A stretch of 64,000 nucleotides of DNA from Labilibaculum sp. K2S (GCF_030372765.1 NZ_JAUCMW010000024.1:1-64000); one strand, 5' to 3'. Positions 18,801 through 28,339 are shown, counted from the stretch's first letter. Numbers and translations are program-made. The notes: generated by a model from the letters alone, not told the origin.

Positions 18801-19116
18801 ATGCTTCCTGCATCACTACATTAATCTCAGATCTTCCAGATACTGGAATTTCCTGTGTCTCCATTCCGATAAATGAAACTACAAGTACATCTGATTGAGC
18901 ATTTGGTAGTTCTATTGAATAAATTCCATCAATACCCGTAATTGTACCAAGGCTTTGGTTGCCTTTTACCGTAACAGTTACTCCTGGCAATGGAAAATTT
19001 GTTCCATCAGTAACCTTTCCTGTTACTTTTTGTCCATAGCTATCAAGACTGCAGAATAGCAGTACAAAAAAGCCCAGCATAAAAAGTTTGCTAATTTTAT
19101 TCAGATTTTTCTTCAT
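15826..19116 (-). CDS. susC: SusC/RagA-type TonB-dependent outer-membrane transporter
   Basis: 1096 residues with a signal peptide (ending near DSYGQ). Domains in order are a carboxypeptidase-D-like regulatory domain (~30-110), a plug beginning TQLEEIVAIGYGVVKKKDLT with the SusC-type IRGGGSITQSNNPLFVVDG and STAIYGARGANGVILVTTKKG blocks (~115-235), and a long beta-barrel ending TFTLGVNVTF. It forms the outer-membrane oligosaccharide importer with the adjacent SusD. The pectin-enzyme context points to oligogalacturonides as cargo. A 274-bp leader separates it from GH105 and contains a plus-strand terminator-like hairpin at 19302-19328. No anti-sigma-interacting extension is seen, consistent with HTCS control. 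Confidence 0.95.
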   Translation of the reverse strand: MKKNLNKISKLFMLGFFVLLFCSLDSYGQKVTGKVTDGTNFPLPGVTVTVKGNQSLGTITGIDGIYSIELPNAQSDVLVVSFIGMETQEIPVSGRSEINVVMQEAFTQLEEIVAIGYGVVKKKDLTGAVASVKGEDLAAISVPDVSQALQGRLLGVNVVSQDGRPGAEVSIKIRGGGSITQSNNPLFVVDGFPVSSISEIPADQIESIDVLKDASSTAIYGARGANGVILVTTKKGKAGKLQVTYSGYTQVKSVAKSLETLSAQEYVNHTWAYATAYGASNGSGIAEYFGLGSANGNHYADYANVKAHNYTDDALRTAFTQSHTISLSGGTEKTKVFASVGYLNDEGIKINSGYERSNASFKIDQELAENLKVDFDLRYSESELSGKEGNTNGRGSLISSAYWFRPIDNPLGGVDYTDVSSSFGNGDANIDESSNPIGLINDITNITKSQNLRGFAGLTWEIIKGLKARSEVGFTRVNDESNYYEDGLTNGYKTATIKRKGAESFRSVTTLNYEFNLGESNKLSFLLGNEILKSKSTTLEVKGKGYPENFDYKTTTGLIQTGETLTPLNTVGTPSHSLSFFGRANYSLKDRYLFTATVRADGSSKFASNNRWGYFPAVAAAWRISDEPMLESTRDWLDNLKLRVSYGASGSDNISSSLWKETWQSGSSSDIHYPINGSIGSYYKPSGLYPNPDLKWETTVSRNVGIDYGMFNNRIYGVAEVYWNTTKDLLMAVPVDNTTGYSYQYQNFGQTSNKGVELSVGVDIIRSDDWDFGVNLIYNYNKNNIDNLKNTDQYQYASNWASSATKPAYDYALVEGKSVGVIRGYVSEGFYKVDDFNYANGIYTLKDGIADFDTGFTGSYPNPFNVADGQNAFPGAVKLKDVDKSGTVDAEDYTELGEATPKHTGSINLNLRYKNFDLGANMNWVLGGKIYNAAALVSSYGNKDVSIGANRLAFVKDAYKVYDVNSSGDLVSVTDPAALKALNANAKYALPYNENGVTYSTFVEDASYLRLQTVTLGYNVPKLASQKIGIERIRVYFTANNLFTITGYSGVDPEVNTTPKSAGSAFSSLKIFPTTNMDWGAYPRAKTFTLGVNVTF

Positions 19117-19301
19117 TTAGATAAGTTTAGTAAAAAATTAGAATACACTTTAATATATTTGATTAAGATTAGAAATTTCATATTAACACCATTTCCGGCC
19201 ATCAATTCCCACTCAAATTAAGTTTAATAAACATCAGAACATCTTTGCAGGTTGCCTGCTGCTCTCTTCGTGCCAACTTCTAACGTTTGCGCCAACGGTC
19301 T

Positions 19302-19328
19302 AACGAACAAGTTAAGGTTCGTTTTTTT
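19302..19328 (+). terminator. Plus-strand terminator-like hairpin in the susC leader
   Basis: AACGAAC (19302-19308) pairs with GTTCGTT (19317-19323), and T22-T28 of line 19321 give a 7-T run on the plus strand. No plus-strand gene lies upstream, so it would end an RNA antisense to the susC leader. A TAnnTTTG match (TATATTTG) at 19154-19161 on the same strand could start it. Confidence 0.4.
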
Positions 19329-19390
19329 CCACAATGCACATACACTTGTTTCTCAGTCTAAATATTGACATAGACAAGTGAAAATCACAG

Positions 19391-20578
19391 CTATTTATTC
19401 AGTTCAATTGCAGCCAAAATAAAAGGTGCAATTCCTTTAGGATCATTTACAACCCTCTTCTCACTAATATAATATTCAAAAGAACCATCTCTGTATGGAT
19501 TGCCACCCAAACCACAACCTCCACAAATATCCTTCATCTTTATCCTTCCGTTTTCATCCGTACTAATAAGATTTTTAATAATAGAATCGAATACAGAATT
19601 GGCCATATCCTTGTATCCTTTATCAAGATATCCTTTGGATGCCCCTTTGGCAAATGCATAGCAGAACATTGCAGAACCAGAACCTTCCAGATAATTTCCT
19701 TCCCGGTTACCCTGATCAAGAACCTGATACCATAAACCACTATCTTTATCGCGTACCTTTAGCAAAGCCTCGCAACTATTTTGAAGAAGAGCAATAAGAT
19801 CATCCCGATCCTTGTGGTTTTCAGGCAAATAATCTAAAACATCAACAATAGCCATAACATACCACCCCATAGATCTGCTCCAAAAATTAGGTGCACAACC
19901 CGTTACTTTATTACTCCATCGCTGTTCACGACTTTCGTCGTAAGCGTGATATAACAAACCAGTCTTTTCATCTAAAGTTTTTTCATAGATTAATTCAATC
20001 TGTAAGCATACCTCATCAAATAGTTCCGGAGTATTGAATTCCTTTGCATATTGAGCTAAAAATGGGCTTGCCATATATATACCATCCAACCACATTTGAT
20101 TCGGATATACTTTCTTATGCCAGAAACCTCCACTTTTAGTTTTTGGATGATTTTGCATTTGCTCTACGAATGAGTAAAGTGCTTTGCGGTACTTTTCTTC
20201 GCCAGTTCTTTTGTAAAGAGTAATAATATTCTTAGCTGGATTTATTCGATCAATATTATACTCCTCTATCTTATAGCCTTTTACACTGCCATCTTCCTGT
20301 ACAAAATAATTCACATAATCTTCCATATAACGAGAATATTTTGAATCAATATCTCCTAAATGATCGATCGCCTGTCCTAAAAAAGCAATATCGTATTGCC
20401 ATTTTATAGTTTTAGGATTTAAATAATGAATAAGACTATCCGATTGTTTCATCACCTCATCGGCCATTTTTACTGACCATTTTTGCACCTCTTCCTTTTG
20501 ATTATTTCCTGTTGCAGATGACTTAGACTTGCAACTAGTAAAAACTAATAAGATGATTATAAATGAAATGTTTTTCAT
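19391..20578 (-). CDS. GH105 unsaturated galacturonyl/rhamnogalacturonyl hydrolase
   Basis: A 395-residue lipoprotein (lipobox LVFTSC, Cys16). The (alpha/alpha)6-barrel GH105 pattern is clear: KWQYDIAFLGQAIDHLG, GGFWHKKVYPNQMWLDGIYM with the catalytic Asp165, FWSRSMGWYVMAIVDVLDYLP, and GSGSAMFCYAFAKG. It hydrates and cleaves the unsaturated uronyl end of oligomers made by pectate lyases, releasing 4,5-unsaturated galacturonate for KdgF. It follows the GH28 gene after 7 bases, so they form an operon. It carries a lipid anchor and so probably acts in the periplasm or at the surface. Confidence 0.92.
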   Translation of the reverse strand: MKNISFIIILLVFTSCKSKSSATGNNQKEEVQKWSVKMADEVMKQSDSLIHYLNPKTIKWQYDIAFLGQAIDHLGDIDSKYSRYMEDYVNYFVQEDGSVKGYKIEEYNIDRINPAKNIITLYKRTGEEKYRKALYSFVEQMQNHPKTKSGGFWHKKVYPNQMWLDGIYMASPFLAQYAKEFNTPELFDEVCLQIELIYEKTLDEKTGLLYHAYDESREQRWSNKVTGCAPNFWSRSMGWYVMAIVDVLDYLPENHKDRDDLIALLQNSCEALLKVRDKDSGLWYQVLDQGNREGNYLEGSGSAMFCYAFAKGASKGYLDKGYKDMANSVFDSIIKNLISTDENGRIKMKDICGGCGLGGNPYRDGSFEYYISEKRVVNDPKGIAPFILAAIELNK

Positions 20579-20585
20579 AAGTGTT

Positions 20586-22184
20586 TTATTTTTTCACCGC
20601 AGTTTGTGTATTCTTTTTCATATCATTCTTAATGATATTCCCTTTTTCTGTCAAAAACGGTACATCACCTTCAACCAATAAATCTACGCCCGAAAGAATA
20701 TTATTAATTACAAATAGATTTGTTACTGACTGATTGCCTTCAATAAAAACAGGCAATTCTGTTGGCTGAAAACAGTTATTAACCAATATATCAGAACAAT
20801 TATCCAACTTTATCACCGATGCATCGGCAGACAAATTATAAACGGTTAGATCGCTGATCTGGATTTTCTCCGAATGATTAAATTCTATTGCATTTCCATT
20901 ACTCACAGAAAGACGAATATTTTTCATGTCAATATTAGAAGCGTAATCACCTGTGATACCTGTTTTCGCATCTATCTGAATATCGTTAAAGCTTATTTGC
21001 TCAGCCAAACGTTCTTTCAATCCATAAATCGCAATGCCTTTATTAGCATTAGTCATTCTAATATTTGAAAGATACACATTTCGAATAGCCGGAGTTCGGT
21101 CCGAAACTGGTTCCTCCGGTGTTTCATGATAATGCATATTAATCATCACACCTTCTCTTAACATGTTGTGCATAATAACATTTGAAACCCGAACATCTTC
21201 AACAACACCGCCTCTTCCTCTCATGGTTTTAATACGGATACCTCTGTCGGTACCCTCAAACACACAATTTGAAATGGCAACCCTACGAACACTACCAGAC
21301 ATTTCGCTGCCAATTACAACACCTCCATGCCCATTAAGCATGGTACAATTTGAAATTGTAATATTTTCTGTTGGTCTGTTTGCATCACGGCCATCAGCAT
21401 CACGGCCAGATTTAATTACGATGCAGTCATCACCTACACTAATGTGGCTGTTACTGATTCTTACATTTCGGCATGATGAGGGATCAATTCCATCTGTATT
21501 AGGTGAGTCTCCTGGATTCAATATTGTAATTCCATCAATAGTAACATTTTCTGAAAAAACAGGCATCAAGGTCCAAAAGGGTGGATTTGTAAATGTTACC
21601 CCTTCTACCCTTACATTGGTACAATTATATGGCATAAATAAAGGTGGTCGCAAAAAACTCCCCATACCTTGCAGATATTTATTTATTTTAAGCATTTCAC
21701 TATTTTCCTTTTGAAAAACAGCTTCCCATTTGGTATTGGTTTTCTCTCCTTCTCTTATGCGTGACCATAAATCCCACCATTTCTTACCATTGCCATCTAT
21801 CAAGCCCCGTCCCTTAATTGTAACATTATTTGCATTATGAGAATAAATACAGGATTTAAAATTCCTCACCCGAACTCCTTCCCATCTTGAATCAATCATT
21901 GGAAGGTACGCATCAAAATCATCTGAAAATTTAAGAACAGCACCCGATCCTATATTAAGGGTTATATTACTTTTTAATTCTATTGGTCCACTTAAATAAA
22001 CTCCTGATGGAATATAAATCTCTCCACCTCCTTGTTCACTCAATTCTGCAACAATTCTATCAATAATAGGTGAGCAGTTAACTAAACCGTTACTATCCGC
22101 ACCTGCATCTTTTAAATCCACAACACTATTCTGCCCAAAAGTTAATTGAGAAACGAAAAGAAGAAAAACACAAAATAATTTCAT
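20586..22184 (-). CDS. GH28 polygalacturonase
   Basis: 532 residues from the ATG at 22184. This start gives a proper signal peptide (MKLFCVFLLFVSQLTFG, then QN); an in-frame start 12 codons earlier is possible but less likely. It is a right-handed beta-helix with the GH28 catalytic set: NTDG (229-232), GDDC (251-254), GHGG (285-288) and RIK (317-319). It hydrolyses galacturonosyl links in homogalacturonan or oligogalacturonides. It is the first gene of the minus-strand run and lies divergent from the HTCS regulator, so its upstream region likely carries the regulator's binding site. Confidence 0.93.
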   Translation of the reverse strand: MKLFCVFLLFVSQLTFGQNSVVDLKDAGADSNGLVNCSPIIDRIVAELSEQGGGEIYIPSGVYLSGPIELKSNITLNIGSGAVLKFSDDFDAYLPMIDSRWEGVRVRNFKSCIYSHNANNVTIKGRGLIDGNGKKWWDLWSRIREGEKTNTKWEAVFQKENSEMLKINKYLQGMGSFLRPPLFMPYNCTNVRVEGVTFTNPPFWTLMPVFSENVTIDGITILNPGDSPNTDGIDPSSCRNVRISNSHISVGDDCIVIKSGRDADGRDANRPTENITISNCTMLNGHGGVVIGSEMSGSVRRVAISNCVFEGTDRGIRIKTMRGRGGVVEDVRVSNVIMHNMLREGVMINMHYHETPEEPVSDRTPAIRNVYLSNIRMTNANKGIAIYGLKERLAEQISFNDIQIDAKTGITGDYASNIDMKNIRLSVSNGNAIEFNHSEKIQISDLTVYNLSADASVIKLDNCSDILVNNCFQPTELPVFIEGNQSVTNLFVINNILSGVDLLVEGDVPFLTEKGNIIKNDMKKNTQTAVKK

Positions 22185-22464
22185 ACTTATTAATTTAAGA
22201 CTTACTAATTTCAAATACAATTTATAAATGACCTGTAATAATCAACTTTTTCCTCTCTATCAGAGCAACTAGTTTTTCGGCATTTACAACGTTTGCAAAA
22301 TATGTTCTTTTATTTAAACTTATAGATTACATTTTATCTAAAATACGGTGTCAAATCATCAGACTGCCACGGGTACAAATTATCTACACATTCATTTTCA
22401 GACAATTACAAATTCTCAATTATTGCTTAAATCTTAAAAAATGTAAAAAAACTCATTAAATTAT

Positions 22465-22472
22465 TATATTTG
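22465..22472 (+). promoter_or_regulatory. Probable -7 element of the HTCS gene
   Basis: TATATTTG is an exact TAnnTTTG match 19 bases before the HTCS ATG, predicting a very short leader. No clear -33 TTTG was found at normal spacing. Confidence 0.4.
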
Positions 22473-22491
22473 TATGAACAAGAAATAGCAT

Positions 22492-25400
22492 ATGCATCAA
22501 CTAAGAATACTGATAATTATAATCCTCTCTCTTTTGCAAAGTCTTTGTACTTTATCTCAAGACATCTATAGATTTGAACATTTTAATTCAGAAAATGGAC
22601 TTTCTCAAAATACAATATCCAGTTTACTATGTGACCGAAAAGGATTTTTATGGATTGGAACAATGAATGGTTTAAATCGTTATGATGGTTATCGGTTTAA
22701 AATTTACAAGAGCAAGAAAGGGGATAGTAATGTTTTTACGAACAATAGAGTTATAAATCTATGGGAAGATTGCCAAGGTTTTATATGGATGAAAACCTAT
22801 GATGGGTATTATCATTACCTGAACCCTGAATTAGAATTATTTAAAACCTTACCCGAATACGATGAAATTAAAAGCACTAAAAAATCTATAGCAACTTGCT
22901 TTTTGCAGTACTCGCCTGAAGATATTTGGGTTGGTACCACAAATGGAGGTGTTCTATATTTAAAATACAATTCTAAATTAAATAATTACACTCAATCAAA
23001 ACACAGCGATAAAGGGAGATACAGCATTACAAACAAAGAAGTTCGCTTTATTGTTTCGGGTAAGGATTCTTCAGTTTGGGTGGGTACAAAAAAAGGGGTT
23101 AATCTTCTTACAAAAAAGGATCTTAATGCCGGAATATTTAATTTCCAACATCTTTTTATCAATTACTCCTTTAATTCGGCTATCGAACTATATAATGAAA
23201 TTTGGCTTGGTACCGATAATCACGGCATAATCAAATACAACAAAAATGAATCATCGTTCAGATTTCTGGACATGTCCAACACCGCCGGCTTTGAGTCAAA
23301 TCAAATTTCCAATCTATATCAATCAAAAGATGGAATAATCTTAGCAACTTTCGTAAATAAAGGTGTGTTAGCCTTTAACCCTGATTCTAATAAATGGACC
23401 AAACTAAAAATTCATGGCGATAAAGTTTTGAATGTTTATTTTGATAAAAAAGACAATGCATGGATAACAGCAACAGAATTTGGAATTACCAAAATTGAAC
23501 TAAGTACACTAAAGTCGAAATATTACGAACTAACAACTCAAAACCAGAGAGTTATAACAGATTTGGAACGACATGTATTTTATGAAGATCTGGATTCAAA
23601 CTTATGGATTGGACTGCATGGAGGAGCATTAACGTATTATAATAGTGAAAAAGACCAGTTTATTCACTATCAAAACAACCCTTCAAATCCCAATTCCATC
23701 TCGTCGAGTATTGTACACTGCATAACAGAGGATTTATCCGGACAAATGTGGCTTGGAACAGGTCAATACAAAGGAGGGCTTGAAAAAATCATTAAACGGG
23801 ATCCTGCTTTTACACACATTCTGCCTATTCTTGAATTTAATCAAATAACCGATAATGTAGTCCGTTCAATTTGTCAGGATAAAAACGGCTATATTTGGTT
23901 TGGCACTAAAGCCGGTGATTTACATATCTACTCACCCGACCTAAAAAAAATGGGCTCAATTCAATCTTTTCACCCTGCAAAAAATGATCCTTATAAAGAT
24001 AATATATACAGCATTTTTATTGATCACCAGAATTACTTGTGGCTGGGAACTAAAGGAAAAGGTTTATTAATAAGCCAAAACCCAATTCCAAATAATCCGG
24101 CAGAGTATACTAAAATCAAGTTCAATTCATATCTAAATAATCCAAAGGATTCTACCTCATTAGCAGGCAATAACATTTATTCGATTTCTCAGGATCAAAT
24201 GGGAAATATATGGATTGGTACATTCGGAAATGGAATCTGCAAAACCAGCACCGATCACTCCGAGCCATTAGTTTTCCAATCCTATTCAACAAGTAACAGT
24301 CAATTATCTAGCGATTTGGTAAGATGTATCTACAGTGATTCTGATTCCAACCTTTGGGTCGCCACCTCTTTTGGTTTGAATCTGGTAAAAGCCAATGACC
24401 TGGAACAAAACAATATCATATTTCAAAACTTTTATTATTCAGCAGAGAAGCCAAACAGCATTAATTACAATGATGTAGTTGAGGTTTTTGAAGATTCTAA
24501 AAAGCAGGTCTGGTTTGGCACTTTTGGTGGAGGTGTTAATAAACTAAGCTTACCCATTGTTGATACGATTCAATTTTCATCCATAACATCCGAATCAGGA
24601 CTTTCAAATGATGTGATATTTGGGATCATGGAAGACAATTCAAACCATTTGTGGTTTAGTTCTGAAAACGGCTTAAGCCGTTACGACGAATTGAAAAAAA
24701 GCGCTCAAATCTATAATGAATCGAACGGATTGGCTTTCAATAATTTCGCAGAAAACACTTGTTATACATTAGCCGATGGAAGAATTCTATTTGGCGGTTC
24801 AAACGGAATCGAAGTTGTTCAGCCCGAGTTAATAAAGCACTCCCAACAGACCAATTTTATTGAACTTACTAATTTTCAACTATTTAATAAAGATGTAATT
24901 GTTGGTGCACCAAAATCTCCTTTAAAAAAGAATATTTCATATACGAATGATATAACATTACTCAGCAGTCAATCAAGTTTCAGTATTGAATATTCGGCCC
25001 TTAACCTATCCGATCCTAAAAAAAATCAATACGCCTATTTGCTGGAGAATTTTGATAATGATTGGAATTATGTTGGCAATCAAACCAAAGCAACTTATAC
25101 AAACCTTGCTCCCGGAGAATATAAATTTAAGGTGAAAAGCACAACCCGAACCGGTTCCTGGAATGAAAATGAACGTGTACTAAGAATAACCATTTCACCG
25201 GCTTGGTGGCAAACCAAACTCGCATTTTTTGCTTATTTGTTATTCTCTATCGGTTTAATCATTTTCAGTAGATATATAATTAAACGAATGAATAAGTTTC
25301 GCAATGATTTAACCATTGAAAAAACAATTAATGAACTAAAACTTAGGTTTTTCACAAATATTTCGCACGAAATACGAACTCCTCTTACCCTAATCCTTGG

Positions 25401-26898
25401 GCCTATTGAAGACCTGCTGCAACAAGACAATTTAGATGCCGCACCAACAAAAAAGCTACGGATTATTCGTAAAAATGCAAAACGGATGTTGCAACTTGTA
25501 AATCAATTACTAGACTTCAGGAAAGTTCAGAACAATAAAATGCAACTAAAAATTCAGGAAGTAGATCTGAATGAATTCACAAAAGATATTTTTGAAAGTT
25601 TCATCCCCCTGGCAAATCACAAACAAATTTTTTATTCATTTCAAAATTCAGGCTCACCAATCAACATTTGGGGAGACCGGTCAAAATTAGATTCAATAAT
25701 TTACAATCTAATTTCGAATGCAATCAAATTTACACCAAAAGGGAAAAAAGTTATTGTTACTGTAAAAATTAATTCATCGAAAAATAAAGCCGAAGTTTTT
25801 GTTACTGATGAAGGCCCTGGAATTTCGGAAAAAAACATCTCCGAAATATTTAATCGATACACAATTCTCAGCAACCACGATTTTGCAGGAACAGGAATAG
25901 GATTGTCATTGGCACACGAATTAGCTATTCTTCATAAAGGAAGTATTGAACTGTCATCTACGGTAGGAAAAGGCAGTGTTTTTTGTTTTTCAATGCCTCT
26001 GAATAAAGAAAAGTTAATGCAGTCACCTAACATTCAGGTAATAAATGATGAATCACAGCAACCAATCTATCATTATATAGAAATAGAAGATAATAATGTC
26101 GCAGAAACTATTGCTGATAATACTAATGATCAGGTAATACTTATTGTTGAAGACAATGAAGAAATTTCGGCATACACTAAAGATTCGCTGTCTTCATTGT
26201 ATTCATGCATTGTTGCTAATAACGGAAAAGAAGGGCTTCGATTGGCACAAATTCATAATCCTGATGTTATTATTACGGATATCATGATGCCGGAAATGGA
26301 TGGCATTGAAATGACGCGTCTGTTAAAAGAAAATTTTACTACTTGTCACATACCAATTGTTATGATGACCGCAAAAGTGGATATACAAGACAAAATTACA
26401 GGTTTTGAAACGGGAGCAGAAGCCTACATCACAAAGCCACTTCAAATGGCTTACTTAAAGGCTGTTCTAAAAACATTGATTACTCAAAGAAAATTAGTTA
26501 TTTCAAAATACCGGGATAATAAAACTATTGATCCAAAAACACTAAAGGTTAACTCAAAAGATGAAGAATTTTTGAAACAATTAGTTACATACATCGAGAC
26601 AAATTATTCAACAGAATTAAGTGTTGACAGTCTCTCTGGCTTTTGTTGTGTAAGCCGAACTGTATTTTACAATAAAATTAAAGGTTTAACAGGGCTAAGT
26701 CCCTTGGAATTTATTAGGGAAATTAAACTTAAAATTGCCATGCAGTTTTTAGAAAAAGGATTTTCGGTTTCCGAAGTTGCCAATAAAATAGGTTATACTG
26801 ATGTAAAATATTTCTCGAAACAATTTAGCTCTCAATATGGTTATCCGCCAAGTAAAATAAAGAAAATAAACAAATCCAAATCAGAAGGGACAGAATAA
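22492..26898 (+). CDS. Hybrid two-component system (HTCS) regulator of pectin use
   Basis: 1468 residues. Order: signal peptide (1-23), two beta-propellers of Reg_prop repeats in the periplasm (~24-790, many WIGT/WLGT repeats), a Y_Y_Y domain (~810-880), one membrane segment (LAFFAYLLFSIGLIIFSRYI, ~905-925), HisKA with FTNISHEIRTPLTL (His ~960), HATPase (NLISNAIKF, DEGPGIS, GTGIGLSLA), a receiver (~1215-1325, ITDIMMPEMDG), and an AraC-type DNA-binding domain (~1380-1457). Such one-protein sensors bind oligosaccharides and switch on their linked locus. It is divergent from GH28 across ~307 bp. A galacturonide ligand is inferred from context. Confidence 0.95.
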   Translation: MHQLRILIIIILSLLQSLCTLSQDIYRFEHFNSENGLSQNTISSLLCDRKGFLWIGTMNGLNRYDGYRFKIYKSKKGDSNVFTNNRVINLWEDCQGFIWMKTYDGYYHYLNPELELFKTLPEYDEIKSTKKSIATCFLQYSPEDIWVGTTNGGVLYLKYNSKLNNYTQSKHSDKGRYSITNKEVRFIVSGKDSSVWVGTKKGVNLLTKKDLNAGIFNFQHLFINYSFNSAIELYNEIWLGTDNHGIIKYNKNESSFRFLDMSNTAGFESNQISNLYQSKDGIILATFVNKGVLAFNPDSNKWTKLKIHGDKVLNVYFDKKDNAWITATEFGITKIELSTLKSKYYELTTQNQRVITDLERHVFYEDLDSNLWIGLHGGALTYYNSEKDQFIHYQNNPSNPNSISSSIVHCITEDLSGQMWLGTGQYKGGLEKIIKRDPAFTHILPILEFNQITDNVVRSICQDKNGYIWFGTKAGDLHIYSPDLKKMGSIQSFHPAKNDPYKDNIYSIFIDHQNYLWLGTKGKGLLISQNPIPNNPAEYTKIKFNSYLNNPKDSTSLAGNNIYSISQDQMGNIWIGTFGNGICKTSTDHSEPLVFQSYSTSNSQLSSDLVRCIYSDSDSNLWVATSFGLNLVKANDLEQNNIIFQNFYYSAEKPNSINYNDVVEVFEDSKKQVWFGTFGGGVNKLSLPIVDTIQFSSITSESGLSNDVIFGIMEDNSNHLWFSSENGLSRYDELKKSAQIYNESNGLAFNNFAENTCYTLADGRILFGGSNGIEVVQPELIKHSQQTNFIELTNFQLFNKDVIVGAPKSPLKKNISYTNDITLLSSQSSFSIEYSALNLSDPKKNQYAYLLENFDNDWNYVGNQTKATYTNLAPGEYKFKVKSTTRTGSWNENERVLRITISPAWWQTKLAFFAYLLFSIGLIIFSRYIIKRMNKFRNDLTIEKTINELKLRFFTNISHEIRTPLTLILGPIEDLLQQDNLDAAPTKKLRIIRKNAKRMLQLVNQLLDFRKVQNNKMQLKIQEVDLNEFTKDIFESFIPLANHKQIFYSFQNSGSPINIWGDRSKLDSIIYNLISNAIKFTPKGKKVIVTVKINSSKNKAEVFVTDEGPGISEKNISEIFNRYTILSNHDFAGTGIGLSLAHELAILHKGSIELSSTVGKGSVFCFSMPLNKEKLMQSPNIQVINDESQQPIYHYIEIEDNNVAETIADNTNDQVILIVEDNEEISAYTKDSLSSLYSCIVANNGKEGLRLAQIHNPDVIITDIMMPEMDGIEMTRLLKENFTTCHIPIVMMTAKVDIQDKITGFETGAEAYITKPLQMAYLKAVLKTLITQRKLVISKYRDNKTIDPKTLKVNSKDEEFLKQLVTYIETNYSTELSVDSLSGFCCVSRTVFYNKIKGLTGLSPLEFIREIKLKIAMQFLEKGFSVSEVANKIGYTDVKYFSKQFSSQYGYPPSKIKKINKSKSEGTE

Positions 26899-26977
26899 AA
26901 TTTGAATTAAAAATCAACGAAATCCATAACCTGAAAAGTTTACTATTGATTGAAGATACTTATGATTGACAATAAAC

Positions 26978-28339
26978 TTACTTAAAAAAATCGCCCAATG
27001 CTTTTTCCAATTGAAAGAAGGTTTGAGGTACAGCAACTGTTTTTAGAGATGAATCGATTAGAAACATGCTGGGTGTAACGTAAATATTAAGCAGATTTGC
27101 AGTTGTACCATTTAATCCATCGGTATCGCAGGCATTTACCCAAGGGTAATAGTTTTGCGAAACAATTTCGTTCCAAAAGCCAAGATTACTATCTAAGGAT
27201 ACAGCTACAACCTCCAACCCCAACTCATGATATTCGGGATACAAATCCTTAATTCGCTCCAGCATTTCTCTGCTATGCACACAACTCCCCGACCAAATTA
27301 TCAGCAGAGTTAAATCACTGTTAACATCAGATAATGATTGTATTTTTCCATCAGGCGAATGATTTAATTCTACATCGGGAACCAACCAACCAGCTTTGTT
27401 AGCATGCGAATTTCGCACTCGGTTTTGTATGATTTTATTGCCCATTACATATTCGCAGGTATTCAAAACCTTATATGAATCAACAATCAAATGATATATT
27501 TCCGGAAACTTTTGTTCCGGGTATCTGTTCATTAAATAATTTGCCAGATATTTTTGTGAGCTTGGCTCCAGTTCTGTTAGCCAAAACAGTTTACTTATCA
27601 AATCATTTATCTTCGTATAATTTTCCGCTTTTATCAAATCTTCAATGTAATTGACTTTTAAGTATTTCCCAATTTTTTCATAATAGATAGGTGTAGCTTG
27701 CAATACGGAATCTGAAAAGGCGAAATAATCAAAAAAATGCTTTTGATAATAGTCATCGTAATTCTTTACTTTTAAATCCGGTTCCAACTCTTGTTTAGCC
27801 AAAGCTATGCGCGCCGGCCATGAATCAATATGAGATCTCCATAATTCTTTCAGGAATACTTTCTTTTCTTTTTGCACCAGCTTAAATTGGGTGTGCAATT
27901 CTTTATAGGAAGAATCTCTCTCATTTAAATTCACCAACCTTTCCCTCAAAGTTCCAATTCTTTGATTCAATACGTTAAATTCTGAGAGGTAGTAATGGAA
28001 CTGATTATTTTCATCATTATCCGGAAAACGAAGCTCGCCAAGCACTGGTTTGCCATCCAGTGAAAAATGAAAGTCGGGATTTGAAATCAGAAAATCAATA
28101 TTTCCCAATTCACCGGCAAGTCTGTAAAAACCGTAATTACCTTCCCACGAAAAAGAAAGGATTCCATTGTCGGCTACTTTTGCCTGCCCTACTACAAATG
28201 AACCACCTTCATCGCCTCTCACAAGCAGAAACTGTTCCTGCTTACAATCGGGCATCTGCACTGTTAATTTAAGTTGTATTTGTCCAAATACAGTCTGTGA
28301 AATCAGCAAAAATACAAATACAAGAATTTTATTATTCAT
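26978..28339 (-). CDS. Secreted thioredoxin-like (TlpA/DUF4369-type) protein with CxxS site
   Basis: About 453 residues. The ATG at 28339 is preferred over 28348 because GGAG lies 10 bases before it. A signal peptide (LVFVFLLISQTVFG) is followed by a DUF4369-like beta domain (~20-120), a helical middle, and a C-terminal thioredoxin fold (~320-453). In the thioredoxin part the usual CxxC is CVHS (IIWSGSCVHSREM), so only the first cysteine remains. The cis-proline region YVTPSMFLID is intact. Relatives act in periplasmic thiol exchange, but loss of the second Cys argues against simple disulfide reduction. Convergent with the HTCS gene. Confidence 0.75.
   Translation of the reverse strand: MNNKILVFVFLLISQTVFGQIQLKLTVQMPDCKQEQFLLVRGDEGGSFVVGQAKVADNGILSFSWEGNYGFYRLAGELGNIDFLISNPDFHFSLDGKPVLGELRFPDNDENNQFHYYLSEFNVLNQRIGTLRERLVNLNERDSSYKELHTQFKLVQKEKKVFLKELWRSHIDSWPARIALAKQELEPDLKVKNYDDYYQKHFFDYFAFSDSVLQATPIYYEKIGKYLKVNYIEDLIKAENYTKINDLISKLFWLTELEPSSQKYLANYLMNRYPEQKFPEIYHLIVDSYKVLNTCEYVMGNKIIQNRVRNSHANKAGWLVPDVELNHSPDGKIQSLSDVNSDLTLLIIWSGSCVHSREMLERIKDLYPEYHELGLEVVAVSLDSNLGFWNEIVSQNYYPWVNACDTDGLNGTTANLLNIYVTPSMFLIDSSLKTVAVPQTFFQLEKALGDFFK

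Noticed and set aside
21163..21714. A 183-residue plus-strand frame opposite the GH28 gene
   Set aside because: It lies entirely inside the well-supported polygalacturonase gene and reflects its repetitive beta-helix codons; no RBS or motif.
22185..22220. GH28 start at 22220 with 12 extra residues
   Set aside because: The ATG at 22184 starts a complete signal peptide, while the extension (MYLKLVSLKLIS) adds nothing recognised.
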